A stretch of DNA of 64,000 nucleotides, from contig NC_081407.1 of the NCBI RefSeq assembly GCF_030272615.1, positions 373,906,632 through 373,970,631 of the forward strand, written 5' to 3'. The stretch's first letter is position 1. Each line of letters opens with the position of its first letter. The notes below the pieces were generated by a model, which had not been told where the DNA came from, did not search any database, and saw nothing but the letters and a program-made list of their open reading frames with translations. Made by a program: the position numbers and the translations under genes. This document shows positions 1 to 11,746 of the stretch, in pieces. This DNA is from Cryptomeria japonica (taxonomy: Eukaryota > Streptophyta > Pinopsida > Cupressales > Cupressaceae).

Positions 1-404
1 ATGTCCGGGACCGTGTGTACTCCGGGCGCCATGGTCCTGGTAACTTTTCACCAAATTTTCAGGGCCGTCGGGTATGATTATTTTAGAGAGAATCCTGAAG
101 TTACAGGTGATTTTGAGATGTTTTGACCCCCCAAATCAAGCCCCCAAGTTCAAAAGAAGGCCTAATTAGGGTTTTTGATTAGATTATGTATTGGAGGAAT
201 AAAATGAAAAGGGGCACACTTTAATGAAAGGGCCCAACTTTATGATGTGGAGGACAATGAAATAGGACCTTAGACCTAATTAATTTGATTAATTAAGTGC
301 TAAAGGGGAAATGCAATGCAAAATGCAAACTGCACCAAGGCGGGTGCTAAACTAGGTGTGAAATTGTACTGCTTTAGCAAGTGCGTACAATTTATGACGC
401 TACA
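1..404 (-). repeat. 3' LTR of the Tat-type element, partial
   Basis: This is the outer-left LTR. It is collinear with the last 404 bases of the 9835-11502 LTR. The minus-strand LTR begins TGTAGCGTC at position 404, and the rest lies off the window to the left. It contains the GGGCGCCATGGTCC motif that also recurs in the minisatellite at 1162-1298. Confidence 0.92.
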
Positions 405-421
405 TTTATCCCCCACTTTAG
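405..421 (-). other. Polypurine tract of the Tat-type element
   Basis: Read on the minus strand this is CTAAAGTGGGGGATAAA, directly abutting the TG start of the 3' LTR. It is the expected priming site for plus-strand DNA synthesis and fixes the orientation of the element as minus. Confidence 0.85.
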
Positions 422-1028
422 CGGTCATATGAGTACTACGTGCATATGCAAGCTAAAGTACAGGAAAGTAAACATTATTTGAAAAAGGATATATCCATAA
501 GTTCGTCGAACGAAGCCCCCAGCGGTATCTGCAGTACACAGTTAGGAACCGCACCCTACAAAACACACGTTAGATCACAAAATCACCTAATGCTTACTAA
601 GGAAAGTGATGAAATTTGTGAGTAGCTATATGTCCCCCCTGTTTCGGCTTGCTTATTAGGGAGGTGAAACAGGGTAGCATGTTTACTTACAACAAATTGT
701 GTGAACGATTATTGATGAGAGATGTTCACTACAAAGGCTTCATCAGAGCACATTTTGGAACATCAAGGGAGTAAGGGTACGAAAATACGATTCCCACACA
801 ACAAACGGTTCGAAAATCGCATCTCCCAAACTCAAGTTATGATGAAATGAGTGATTTAGGGAAAATTAGGGTTTTGAAAGTAAAGGTAAAGGAATGAAAG
901 TATATACCTTGAAAGTGACTATTGCATTTGTCACTTTGTTGATTCTGAGTATTGTTCATTGCAGCGGAGCCCACATAGCCATCATCATGCCTTCACGATG
1001 ACCAGAGCATCCCGTGAGGATTGAGATC
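422..1028. other. Tat element 3' untranslated spacer with a small hairpin
   Basis: There is no supported gene here. A perfect 9-bp inverted repeat, CCCTGTTTC at 637-645 and GAAACAGGG at 666-674 with a 20-nt loop, lies in the middle. The rest separates the polypurine tract from the antisense PMD gene and may hold that gene's promoter. I see no convincing TATA box. Confidence 0.5.
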
Positions 1029-1067
1029 ATGCAACAGGCCGTGATCGACGATGAGCCACTGGACGAG

Positions 1068-1398
1068 GTGAGTTGACTGAACTTTGACTTTCTGCATTTC
1101 TGTTGACTCTGATTTTTTGTGATCGAATGCGGGCCCTGGAATCTGACCCTAGGTCCCACCCAGGGTGCCATGGTCCTTTCAGGGTGCCATGGTCCTTGTG
1201 GGGCACCATGGTCCCTTTAGGGCGCCATGGTCCTTTCAGGGCGCCATGGTCCCTGTGGGGTGCCATGGTCCCCTCAGGGAGCCATGGTCCCAATCAGGAC
1301 TTGGCGGGGGTCAACTTTCGATGTTCGTCAGTTTGCATATTTGGCATAGATGATTTTGATGATTGATTACTGATTACACTGATGTTTTTGTATTGCAG
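1068..1398 (+). other. Predicted intron 1 of the PMD gene
   Basis: The donor GTGAGT and acceptor TTGTATTGCAG flank an interval with no PMD similarity. It is filled largely by a minisatellite. The retained splice signals suggest that the antisense gene was captured or transmitted as an intron-bearing unit, which fits an orientation opposite to the genomic RNA. Confidence 0.65.
1162..1298. repeat. GC-rich minisatellite, about seven 19-bp units
   Basis: The units read approximately GGGCGCCATGGTCCCTTCA, with variants in the first six and last five bases. Each holds a CCATGG core. The open frames through it on both strands are by-products of the repeat and not genes. The core is also present in the LTRs of the same element. 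Confidence 0.85.
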
Positions 1399-3504
1399 GG
1401 TCTCCCATACATGAGAGAGCACACGGCGGGGTAGATTCTTCGTAGTTTGCGAGATCAGATTCCCCGGCTGACTCAGGCAGAGAGAGATACATTGTCTATA
1501 GTAGGTTTGTGGTCTATGATTCTTATGCCGGCCATTCGATTTCATCCTGCGATGCTGATGGCACTCATGGAGCGATGGGATCCTGACACATGCACATTCC
1601 AGCTTCCAGTAGGGGAGATGACGGTGACACTTGAGGATGTGTATCGCATTCTTTGCCTACCGATCAGAGGACTACCGTGACATATGCGACCGATTAGTCA
1701 GCAGAGGATCATCAGAGGGAGCAGGTATACTGCATAGGGAGAGTCATGCCGAGTGAGACAAGAGGTCACATCATGGTCAACTGGCTCTTACATCCTATAG
1801 GAGAGGTGCCCCTCATGAGACATCTTATGATAGCCATCATTGCACTAGCTGTCTGCCCTAATGGGTGAGGTACACACATGCATGGGGGTCTCACATGGTG
1901 CATCGGGGCTATGGAGAGACATAGGAGAGTATACACCTGGGGTCGGAGTATGCTTGCACATCTCTACCATGACCTCGAGGAGTATGTTTTCGGACAGGGT
2001 TGCAACTTGATGACATGCACACTTCTGTAGGTGTGGATATTTGAGCACTTTACATGCACCAGGCCTGTCGGCTATCTGATGAGTGCGGCTAGCGAGCGAC
2101 CTAGGGTATTTTCTTATCCACTTACCAGCGAGTGGAGATTTGGAGATCTACTATATTAGAGAGTGACATTTGACAGATTGACAACTGAGGTGACTGTATG
2201 GAGACCATATCTGTGGATGCACAGATGGGATGGGATGGGATGGAGAGACAGTTAGCATGCTTACAGAGGAACCGCCTACTGAGAGGGTGATATCCACATA
2301 TCATAGTCCCATTCTACTTTGACCGAGTACAGAGGCAGTTTGGGCTAGAGCAGTGTGTTCCAGCCGATGTACCCATCTACACTCGACACTCACGAGTCCT
2401 TCCCAGACCCAGAGCAGTAGCGAGACCTACGATAGATGATATCGAGATCACAGATATAGAGGGGTTCGACCAGGATGTGGTCACTGACTATGCTGTAGAC
2501 CCCAGAGCACAGCGCAGGTATCTCTCATGGTTTGTGAGGACATACTCGGGGCCTATCTTTCCACCAGATCACTCGATAGGCCATCCAGGTCCATGGAGAC
2601 ATGGAGACCGAGATGAGGATCAGGGATCCAGATCGGAGGAGCCAAAGGAGGGAGAGGGTCATGAGGAGGCAGGAGGGCCTGATCCACCCATAGGAGATCA
2701 GCCTAGTGCCGAGGAGGAGGAAGGAGAGGAAGATGACACAGATAGAGATGATGATGAGGAGAACGAGGATGCGGATGAGGATGAGGATGACGAGGAGGAG
2801 GAGGAGGATAGAGATGATGAGGAGGAGTCAGATGTAGCTCCCCATCATTTAGGAGATGATACCATAGCCTTAGATCCTCCCGTTATTCCCCAAAAGGGGG
2901 AACACGAGGCGATACGGAGACCTGTACCCATTGCGCACAGATCATTCGAGCGTGGGGAGCCTAGTAGTTCCCAGTCACAGGTGCTACCATATCACGATCC
3001 CTACTGGCGTGAGGGAGATCCAGGTATAGTAGGTTTATATTAATTGATTGATATTTTGATGATATAAAATGTTACTAATACACGATTTGTTCTACTGCTA
3101 CAGCTAATGTGCTGAAGTGGCGTTCTCTGATCCAGCAAGCAGTGATAGATATCTCCACGATAGCGCAGATCCCTAGTTCCTCACAGGTTGCTTATAGACC
3201 TCAAGGGAACGCGGGTCAACATGATGATTTGTTTTCCCCATTTTGAGTACAGGTAGAGATATGGAGGGAGAGAGAGCGAGCTCTATTAGAGGACCTTCAG
3301 TGGGCACAACGTGATCTAGCAGCAGCTCAGGCCGAGGCTACCTCGTATCACGCGATCCTTATGGATAGGGATCGTAGGAGTTCCTCTCAGAATCATTCAT
3401 GATCTATATCATGGTATACCCCTATGGGTCCACCTGCACGGCCGAATCAGGAGGGAGCATCTAGTCGTCACTCTCCAGCCACCAGCCCTAGGGATAGGAG
3501 ATGA

Positions 3505-4098
3505 TCTTATGATGTAGGGTAGGTCACATTTTGGATGCATAGTGACCTACCTTTGTATATTGATCCACATATATATATACATGCTTCTTTGTCTCAAACG
3601 TGTTATCTTTAATTCCTAAAACAATGTGTGTTTTGATTAAAGTAAATACATTTGGTAGATGTATATGTATGTTCTAAATTTAATTTCCATGTGATTGATT
3701 TCTCAATGCTCCATGATTAAATTGATACATGTGTGACTTAATTAAAATATTTGATCAAGTACTACATTGATGATAGGGAAGAAAATATGTGTTAAGCCTA
3801 AGAATCATATAACTAATGTGATTTAATTTGAATTTAAACACAACATGACACGATTCAACTTAACACATAAAGACATTGTATAATATGCCAACATAATGAA
3901 AAATGTAAATCTTTTGCAATTTACATAAATGAATTCAAGACAAACCATAAAGTAAAGAAACACGCTTGTCAGGAATGAAGCAATATAGATTAAACAAAAC
4001 ATCATTTAATTCTATTTTCTCTAACAAAGATATGCTAACATATTATCCAATTTTGAAGAAGTGAGAAAGGAAATAGATGAATGATAAGGAATGAGGAA
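3505..4098. other. AT-rich spacer between the PMD gene and the pol 3' end
   Basis: No coding similarity was seen. It separates two convergent transcription units (PMD plus strand, pol minus strand), so it would be expected to hold both 3' ends. I could not define polyadenylation signals. Confidence 0.4.
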
Positions 4099-6003
4099 TT
4101 AAGCATAGTATCTACGCAAGTGCATAGCGTTTATAGGGTCTTTAAGAGACGTACCGTCTACACCCGCTATTTTATAAGCACCTGATCCATAATCTTCAAT
4201 AACGATATACGGTCCAAGCCAATTAGGACTAAATTTTCCCTTTTCTTTAGGTAAGGCATTCACATTGCGTTGATTCTCATAGAGAACTAAGTCACCCACT
4301 GAGAAGGAACGTTGAATAACCTTATCATTATAGCTTCGTTGTAGAGTTTTGTGATACACTTGAATATGCTCAAGAGCATTTATACGCTATTCATCAAGCA
4401 TCTCAAGCTATTGAAGTCTTTGTTCTCTATAAGCGTCATCATCTACTATACCTTTGAGAGAAACTCTAAGTGATGGAATCTCTAATTCTAAAGGCATAAT
4501 AGCATCAGCACCATAAACAAGATTATAAGGGGTAGTTCCGGTAGCAATTCGTACACTCATTCGGTAGGCCCAAAGAGCATAGATTAGCTGAGTACTCCAA
4601 CCCTTACCATGCTTATTCACAGTTTTACGAAGAATTTGTTCAATTATCTTATTGGATGATTCGGCTTGACCATTTGATTGAGGATAGTATGGTGTAGAAA
4701 ATCGATGTTTGATATGATACTTCTCGAGGAATTTCTTCACGTCCTTGTTCTTAAATGATGTCCCATTATCAGAGATTATAGTGGAAGGTATCCCAAATCG
4801 AGAAATAATGTTTTCTAGAAGAAATCGACAAATCACTTCAGCAGTAGTAGAGCGAAGGGGAATAGCTTCTACCCATTTTGTAAAGTAATCTGTTGTGGTT
4901 ATAATGAAAGTATGTCCTTGAGATGAAGGAGGAGAGATTTTACAGATAAGATCCAGCCCCCATGCAAAGAAAGGCCAAGAAGCTATATGAGAACGAAGTT
5001 CTTGGGCAGGAGCATGAATCAAATTATTGTGTTGTTGACATTGATGACATTTCTTAACAAATGAAAAAGAATCCTGCTGCATAGTTTGCCAATAATATCC
5101 CATACGGAGCAACCTTTGAACCAAGGATTTGCCTCCAAAATGCCCCCCACAGGCACCTGAATGCGCCTCTTCAAGAGCAATAGGGATTTCCGATTTGTTA
5201 AGACAACGAAGGAGAAGACCGTTATAACCCCTTCGGTAAATAATATTAGAAAGAATGATATATCTAGCAGACAGCTTGCGAATTCTAGCCCTAGTATTCC
5301 TATTGGCGGAATTAGGAAAGGTACCATCGGTCAAGTATCTTACGATATGAGAATACCATTCATCTGAGTCTATAAAGTCACAACATGTCACCAAGCTAGA
5401 ATCATCTACAATAGCTGGAGAAATAAGGTTGTGAATAACAAATTTAAGATCAACCACAGGGTCCTCTAAATATACCAGAGAAGCCACACATGCCATTGCG
5501 TCCGCATGTTGATTATCTTTTCGAGGAACAGGTTCCATCGTGTAAGAATCAAATTTTTGTAACAAAGAGATAGAAAGGTCTTTATATTGTGATAATTTGT
5601 CTTGTTTCGCTTGATACAGTCCTGTTACTTGTCTTATAATCAGTTGAGAATCTCCAAAAATATGTATGTGTTTTATATTCAAAGCTAAGGCTGCCTTTAT
5701 TCCTGCTATAAGAGCCTCATACTCAGCAATGTTATTGGTACATAGGAAATTGAGACGATAAGATAAGGGAATGGACTTCTTTGTAGGAGAAATCAGAACA
5801 ACACCTGCCCCCGATCCCGTATGACACTTAGAGCCATCAAAGTATAACTCCCAAGTTTCATCTTTCTCTGTACAAAGAATGAAGTCGTCAGGAAAAGACT
5901 CAGGGTTAGGGAAGGAGAAAGGTGAAGGGGCCTCAACTAGGTGATCGGTCAACGCTTGCCCTTTAATTGCTCTTTGTGAAACAAATTTAAGGTCAAATTC
6001 AGT
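4099..6003 (-). pseudogene. Tat pol, second half: archaeal-type RNase H and integrase
   Basis: This continues in the same frame as the upstream RT ORF after an in-frame TAA at 6004-6006. The first part has the second RNase H: LYFDGSKCHTGSGAG, then NNIAEYEALIAGI, then IFGDSQLIIRQVTG. The integrase follows, with an HHCC zinc domain (GGHFGG and CHQCQQ), catalytic aspartates in WGLDLI and IISDNGTSFKN, and the glutamate in PQSNGQAES. The C-terminal part (4099-4359) has VGDLVLYENQR and LGPYIVIEDYGSGAY, a typical integrase tail. Stops between 4360 and 4407 separate it from the core. Integrase would insert the cDNA; the extra RNase H is diagnostic for Tat. Confidence 0.9.
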
Positions 6004-8433
6004 TTACATCATAACCCACTTAGCTAGGCATCCTGATAAATCAGTTTTAGAGAAAAGATGCTTCAACGGATCAAACTTTACCATGATGTGGACTTCTGAA
6101 TTTAAAAGATAATGTCTCAATTTTTGATTCGCAAACACCAAGGCCAAGCATTGTCTTTCTATAGCAAAATATCGGGTCTCATAATCGAGTAAGGTACGAC
6201 TTATATAATAAACCGGACACTCCTTACCATCTTTATCATGTTGTGCCAATAATGCTGCAAGAGCATGAGAGGAAGCAGCTATATAAAGAAGAAAGGGTTT
6301 AGAAGGTTCGGCAGGTTGAAGGATAGGAGGATTAGCCAAATACACTTTTAAATCTTCAAATGCTTGCTGACAATCTTCATTCCATTGAAAAGTGATATTC
6401 TTTTTGAGAAGTTGAGTAAAAGGAAAAGTACGATCCGCAAGTTGAGATACAAACCTACGAATAGCTTGAATCTTTCCTTGTAAGCTTTTGAGTTGAGACA
6501 CATTTCTAGGAGGTGGCATGTTGACAATAGCATCTATTTTCTTAGTATCCACCTCAATCCCACGATGCGAAACTATGAATCCTAAGAGTTTTCCACTATC
6601 CACCCCAAAAACACATTTTCGAGGATTCGAGCGCATGTGATATTTACGAATCCTTTCAAAGATTTGACGAAGGATCTTAATGTGATCTATGCAGAGAATG
6701 GATTTGGCTAAAACATCATCAACATAATCTTCTAAAATCTTATGCATGTAATCATGAAAGATAAGGGTCATCGCTCGTTGATAAGTTGCGCCGACATTTT
6801 TAAGTCCGGAAGGCATCATTACCCAACAAAACGTACCCCAAGGAGTGGTGAAAGCAGTTTTGAATTGATCTTGAGGATTAATGAAAATTTGATTGTATCC
6901 TGAAAAACCATCCATGAAGGATAACAAAGCATGTCCTACTGTAGAATCAACTATCATGTCAATGTTTGGGAGGGGAAAATCATCTTTCAAAGAAGCTTTA
7001 TTTAAATCTCGAAAGTTAGTACACATTCTTATTTTATTATCTGATTTAGCCACAGCGACAATATTTGAAATCCATGGGGAATAATCAATAGGGCGGATAA
7101 ATCCAGCCTCCAATAATTTTTCAATCTCAGCCTTAACAAGCAAAGCCACCTTAGGATTCATTTTTTGAATCTTTTGTTTCACAGGCTTAGCATCAAGAAC
7201 TAAGACAATATTATGAGTGACAATCTTAAGATCTATACCAGGCATGTCAGAATATGTCCAAGCAAAGATCTTAGGGAATTCACGCAATAAATCTTCATAT
7301 TGTTTTTGTTCCTCTTCGTCCAGACATTTTCCAATTTTAATAACTTTTTCTTTGTTGCCAGAATCCATCTTAACATCAATGGTGTCGCTTATAAGAAGAT
7401 TACTTTGTTGAGGAGTATCCTTTAACTGAGGAAATTCTTTCACAATCTCATCGTTATCGGTCTCTTTTCCAAAATAGGCTTCAGTGTTCAAACAATAAGG
7501 GAATCCCCTATTGTAATGATAACGAGGAAGAGTATCATATGCTCCTAAAAACTCAGCTAAAGCATCATCGGTAGGAAAAACATCCAAAGCACAGGCATAC
7601 GAAGGATCAATATACTCAGGGTGTCTCATTGGTAGAGATGTAGAAATAACATTAACACTAATACATGGTCTTCTAGAAGCTTTAGTGCGCTTGCAGGGAT
7701 TATAACCAAGTCCAAAGGCATAATCATAAAGATTATTCTCTAGAGGAACCTTTATTCCTTGTTCGTGAGCGCCACAGCCATTTCCATTATACCCATGCTT
7801 AGCTAGAATACGAAAACCATGACCATAACGATCAGCCATTTCAGAAAGAGAAGGTAGTTTTTCATAAGACAAAGAATCAAACCCTTCAGAATTAGAAGTG
7901 TGAGGAGGAGTCTGAGAAGCGGCCACGAAGTTATTGCTCATAGGCTCAGGTAATGTTGATTGATTTTTAGCTTCTTCCTTCTTTTCAGCTTTAAGCTCTC
8001 TAGAAGGAACCTTATATTCACCTACAAAGGTGGGATTAAAATCAAGAGATCCCCAATCGTCTTCTGCGAGAACCTTCTCAGGATCAAAATCCTTCTTATG
8101 TGTAGATTCAAGTTGAGAAGAATCTTCTTCAGGAGCTCCAGACTCATCCAAAGAATTTTGATCATCAGAGAGCGAGGATTCATCGATAGGTATCTTGTTT
8201 AAAGAGTCATCACTAGACAAGGAAGGCTTAGAAGAACCCCCTTTGGAAGTAGATGTTTGTAAACAAGCTTGGAAATTAGTATCACCTATCAAGGTATATG
8301 TCTTATTATTATAAATAAATTTAACTTTTCTATGCAATGTAGAGGGGACCGCTTGCATACTATGAATCCAAGGTCTCCCTAATAGCAAGTTGTATGTTAG
8401 ATTTTCCAACATAACATGGATAGGAGTAGGCAA
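6004..8433 (-). pseudogene. Tat pol, first half: protease end, G-patch, reverse transcriptase, RNase H
   Basis: This 809-residue frame starts with the end of the protease (NLLLGRPWIHSM). After an acidic linker comes a G-patch-like segment near residue 205 (GFRILAKHGYNGNGCG, then EQGI). The reverse transcriptase lies at about residues 390-600 with FMDGFSGYNQI, PSGLKNVGATYQRAM and the active-site YVDD near 570. The first RNase H follows to about 800. It stops at 6004-6006 just before the tether to the second RNase H. All visible RT catalytic residues are retained, so this part is the best-preserved enzyme in the element. The protease is split from its active-site half by a frame change near 8440. 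Confidence 0.92.
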
Positions 8434-9644
8434 AGTAAAGGCCCCACTGTGATGGGTAAGGTGATAGTACCTAATGAAGTTTTAGCCACATTATCAAAGC
8501 CTCGAATAGGACGAGAGTCAGGCTCAATTAGGGATGTATCCACATTCATCTTATGCAAGAGATTAATGCTACACACATTAAGACCAGAGCCATTATCTAC
8601 TAGTGTTCGTCTTATAGCAGTATCATTTATGATAACCACAATCATCAAGGGATCATATTGATGTTGAATTTCACTAGTGGGCAACTCATCTTGAGTAAAC
8701 ACAATATGAGCTTTAGGATTCATCACAGAGTTAACCAAAGACACTATATTACTAGATGTATTCGGTGGAGGAACATTCAAATCTTTCAAAGCATCTTGTA
8801 ACATTCTGTGATGAGCAGAAGAAGTTTGAATCAAATCCCAAAGGGATATCTTAGCAGGGGTAGCTTTAAGTTGTTCTATGAGATCATATTCCTTACTAAG
8901 AACTTGTGAAATACGTGGAGCTTGCGGAAGAATTGGTTGAGGATTAGGAAGAGAAACTGGAGTAACCGGAGGAGGATTAGGCTGCCTATTATTTCTAGTA
9001 TGATAAGTATGGGCAACCGCATGATAACTCTCTCTAGTTAATTGCTTGGCATAACTATAAGGACTTATAGGTTTTCTTCCTTGCACAGTGATGATAGGTT
9101 TATTTGGAGTAAGAAAGGAATCATACCCCCCTTGGATAGTAAGGAGAGGTGATTTAGGAACTTGAAAGGTGGCAGAAGGACAAGCACCTTGGACTTCAAA
9201 GAGAGGCTTATTATGCTCATTCAGGTTTATCATGTTAACTAATTTATAAGTCTTGTTCTTGTTTAGAGATTTCGATAAAGCCACAAAGTCATCAAGAGCA
9301 TCATCCAACAAAGCATGATCATATCTATTAAAAGGTTTATCTTTTGATTCAAAAGGAGACATCTCCTCATAGAGGGGATTATTGAAAACAACCATGTTAC
9401 TAGATTCAGTGGAAGAGTTGATAGGAATGTACCCTTGAGAGGAATCATTCAACTTATCTTTCTCATCACAACGAAATGGCATAGTAACAAGGTTTATGAA
9501 TTTTTGGTAAAATGAAGGTTTGGCCTCTTTAGGATTCAAAAACTCATCTAAAGCTTCATCCAATTCATCTTGGCTATACTCATAATTGGCATAATTGCAT
9601 ACATCATCATAAATATGAACATCTCGCAAATAAAAAACTGACAT
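8397..9644 (-). pseudogene. Tat gag-position ORF ending in the protease active site
   Basis: I take the ATG at 9644 (MSVFYLRDVHIYDD) rather than the longer frame from 9818, because the upstream part is low-complexity Lys/Phe translated from a poly(T)/poly(A) tract. The first 300 residues are acidic, then Pro/Ser-rich, and show neither a capsid-like Trp-rich motif nor a CCHC knuckle, so I cannot confirm a normal Gag. The C-terminal part has the segment typical of plant Tat proteases: KISLWDLIQTS, then LVDNGSGLNVCS, where DNGS is the aspartic protease active site. It overlaps the pol frame by 37 bases in a different frame. Confidence 0.65.
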
Positions 9645-9813
9645 TTTGAAATAAAAGTTGCATAAAACTGAGACACACAATGCAAAGAAACAAAGAAACA
9701 CACTCTTTCTTTTTTTCTCTTTTTTTTTTTTTTTGAAAATGAAACTTAAATGAAACACACTAAATCTAGATCTAGATCTAACAAATGCAATGCGAGAGAA
9801 AGAAATAATTTGT

Positions 9814-9831
9814 TTCACGTCGGGTTCACCA
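9814..9831 (-). other. Primer-binding site of the Tat-type element
   Basis: On the minus strand the sequence is TGGTGAACCCGACGTGAA, three or so bases after the LTR end. TGG followed by a tRNA-like T-arm/acceptor complement is what a tRNA primer site should look like. I could not assign the tRNA; it is not the initiator methionine tRNA. Confidence 0.7.
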
Positions 9832-9834
9832 AAA

Positions 9835-11502
9835 TGTGTGGGGGAAAAAGCGAGACTAGGCTAACATGTCCTAATCCTACCTTTTGACACACATTACAGA
9901 ATACGAAAGAGCCTAGAGGTATTGCACAATTGGCTACTTCTTTTTGGTGAAAGAGAGAGCCACGGGCTACCTATTAGGGTTTCTATTCCTTTGTTGTAAT
10001 TGAAAGGTAAGATTATGCAAGTTCAATTCCTAACCCCAAAATGCAAGTATGAACTAATAACAAGATTGCAGAATTGAACTTAAACAATGGAAAGCTGCAA
10101 ACATAAGGACAAGACAAGAATGCAGATGCATACCCGGAGTCAAAATCTAAGTGAAAATGTTTGGGACGGGGGCGCGGGCGCCACTGTCCTGATTCTGTTC
10201 CTGAAACTGCACCTGAAACTGCCACTTTGCAACCTGGAAAACTGTCGGAACTGCCAAAACTTGTTGTCTGTCAGGAGGACCAGGGTGCCCAGCGCCCCTG
10301 TCCCAGGGACCAGGGCGCCTAGCGCCCCTATCCTGGCAGGACCAGGGCACCCCACGCCCCTGTCCTGGTCTTCTGCTCTGAAACTTGGTGTATGGTTCAG
10401 TCTCTGTCTGCTTCTTTCGGATCTGCAACTTGCGGCGTCGTCTGAATCCCGAAATCTACACTTATATCTGAAAAGGTGTTTGGGCGGCTATATAGGGTTT
10501 TGCCTTAGTCAAACCCCCACTTTGGTCATTTCCACCTCCACGAATAGCCAAGTTGTATTGTAAAAGTAGTGTGTGTGCAGACCTTGTGTGTGTGCAAGAT
10601 CTAAAATGCAAGTAAGCAAACTAGAGCAACCTAGAAAGTAAACCCTAATTGCTTGTAAATGACAATGTAAATGCTCCAAATCAAGATGTAGAGTGATCTA
10701 AAGCATGAATACAAATGATGTAAGAAAGCTTATGCAAAGACATGAAAACAACATGAAATCATACCCAACCCCAAGGGGGGGGGATACAAGCCAATCTTCA
10801 GTCGGTGATCCCTTATTGCTCTTCAATGCCTTCAAAGCCCTAAATGAATGAAATTGATGGATGCTTGATGGATGGATGTTGAGTGTTGCTGAAGTCTTCA
10901 AAGATCTGCTCTTTCGTTGCATAGAAGGTCCTGAAAACAAAATTTCGATCCTTTCCAATGAAGAAAGAGAGCTCTTATGTATGAAATCCTAGGTCTTAAT
11001 TCCAACTTTTGGCCAACCTAGAGATTGAATATCCCACCAATTTCTTGGGGTTAAGCTTTATTTTATGATTGGATCACGCTCCTAAAATTTTGGGGAAAAT
11101 GTCCGGGACCGTGTGCACTCCGGGCGCTATGGTCCTGACAACTTTTCACCAAATTTTCAGGGCCGTCGGATATGATGATTTTAGAGAGAATCCCGAAGTT
11201 ATAGGTGATTTCGAGATGTTTTGACCCCCGAAATCAAGCCCCCAAGTTCAAAAGAAGGCCTAATTAGGGTTTTTGATTAGATGATGTATTGGAGGAATAA
11301 AATGAAAAGGGGAACACTTTAATGAAAGGGCCCAGCGTTATGATGTGGAGGATGATGAAATAGGACCTTAGACCTAATTAATTTGATTAATTAAGTGCTA
11401 AAGGGGAAATGCAATGCAAAATGCAAACTGCTCCAAGGCAGGTGCTAAACTAGGTGTGAAATTGTACTGCTTTAGCAAGTGCGTACAATTTATGACGCTA
11501 CA
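9835..11502 (-). repeat. 5' LTR of the Tat-type element
   Basis: It is bounded by TGTGTGGGGG on the plus strand (9835) and GACGCTACA (11502), giving TG...CA termini on the minus strand and about 1668 bp. The distal 404 bp match the left LTR. The interior has a GC-rich block at 10274-10369. No coding content was identified; the ORFs across it are incidental. Confidence 0.88.
10274..10369. repeat. GC-rich self-complementary repeat in the Tat LTR
   Basis: There are three diverged units of about 30-33 bp, each with AGGACCAGGGCGCC followed by AGCGCCCCTGTCC. The middle unit contains the perfect hairpin GGGCGC-CTA-GCGCCC. It may form RNA structure in the LTR transcript. Confidence 0.7.
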
Positions 11503-11746
11503 GGACCAAAAGAACATGATCCACTAAACTAAAATGCAAGTAACAAAATATCTGGAGGGCACCAAAAGAATTTTGGACCACCTTGAATATAGGATGACAC
11601 AACCAACACCAAAAGAGTATCTAGACAAAACTCTATCAAGATAAAAAATGGTTTGACAAAGCATATCTTGACCAATATCCATCTAGATAACTAGGTTTGA
11701 CATCAATGACAACCATACAAGCTCATGCTAAAACTAATCTCCAACA
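11503..11746 (-). repeat. 3' LTR fragment of the deleted copia
   Basis: The minus strand begins TGTTGGAGATTAG at 11746, immediately after the polypurine tract (AAAGGGGGAGAT, 11747-11758). It is similar to the first part of the LTR ending at 14233. It is truncated at 11503 by the Tat element. Confidence 0.75.

Larger units (their letters stand above)
1029..3504 (+). pseudogene. Plant mobile domain (PMD, MAIN/MAIL-like) gene, antisense inside the Tat element
   Basis: Exon 1 (ATG at 1029) ends at 1067 before a consensus GTGAGT donor; the intron runs to CAG at 1398. Exon 2 opens with a segment rich in PMD hallmarks: MERWDPDTCTFQLPVGEM followed by TLEDVYRILCLPIRG. It then decays through stops and frameshifts around 1678-2470. 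The frame reopens at 2477 with a conserved YLSWFVRTYSGPI segment, a very acidic Glu/Asp run (about 2705-2840) and a second intron, 3024-3103, with a CTAAT branch-like site and CTACAG acceptor. The last exon is a charged, coiled-coil-like tail ending at 3502-3504. At least two stops (near 3244 and 3402) look like CGA to TGA. PMD proteins are host silencing factors or passengers in plant transposons. Here the gene lies head-on to gag-pol, as antisense ORFs do in other Tat elements. Confidence 0.8.
1..11502 (-). mobile_element. Tat-type Ty3/gypsy LTR retrotransposon (3' LTR cut by window edge)
   Basis: The order on the minus strand is 5' LTR (9835-11502), primer-binding site, gag-like/protease ORF, RT, RNase H, second RNase H, integrase, antisense PMD gene, polypurine tract and 3' LTR (1-404). 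Positions 1-404 align without gaps to 11099-11502, with 18 mismatches by hand count (about 4.5 percent), which proves an LTR pair. The dual RNase H is the hallmark of the Tat lineage. Both pol and the antisense gene carry stops, so the copy is dead. The element sits inside a copia LTR whose sequence resumes at 11503. The target duplication cannot be checked because the left flank is outside the window. Confidence 0.92.

Noticed and set aside
956-1366. Overlapping frames on both strands with GPW/HGP repeats
   Set aside because: Products of the GC-rich minisatellite in the PMD intron.
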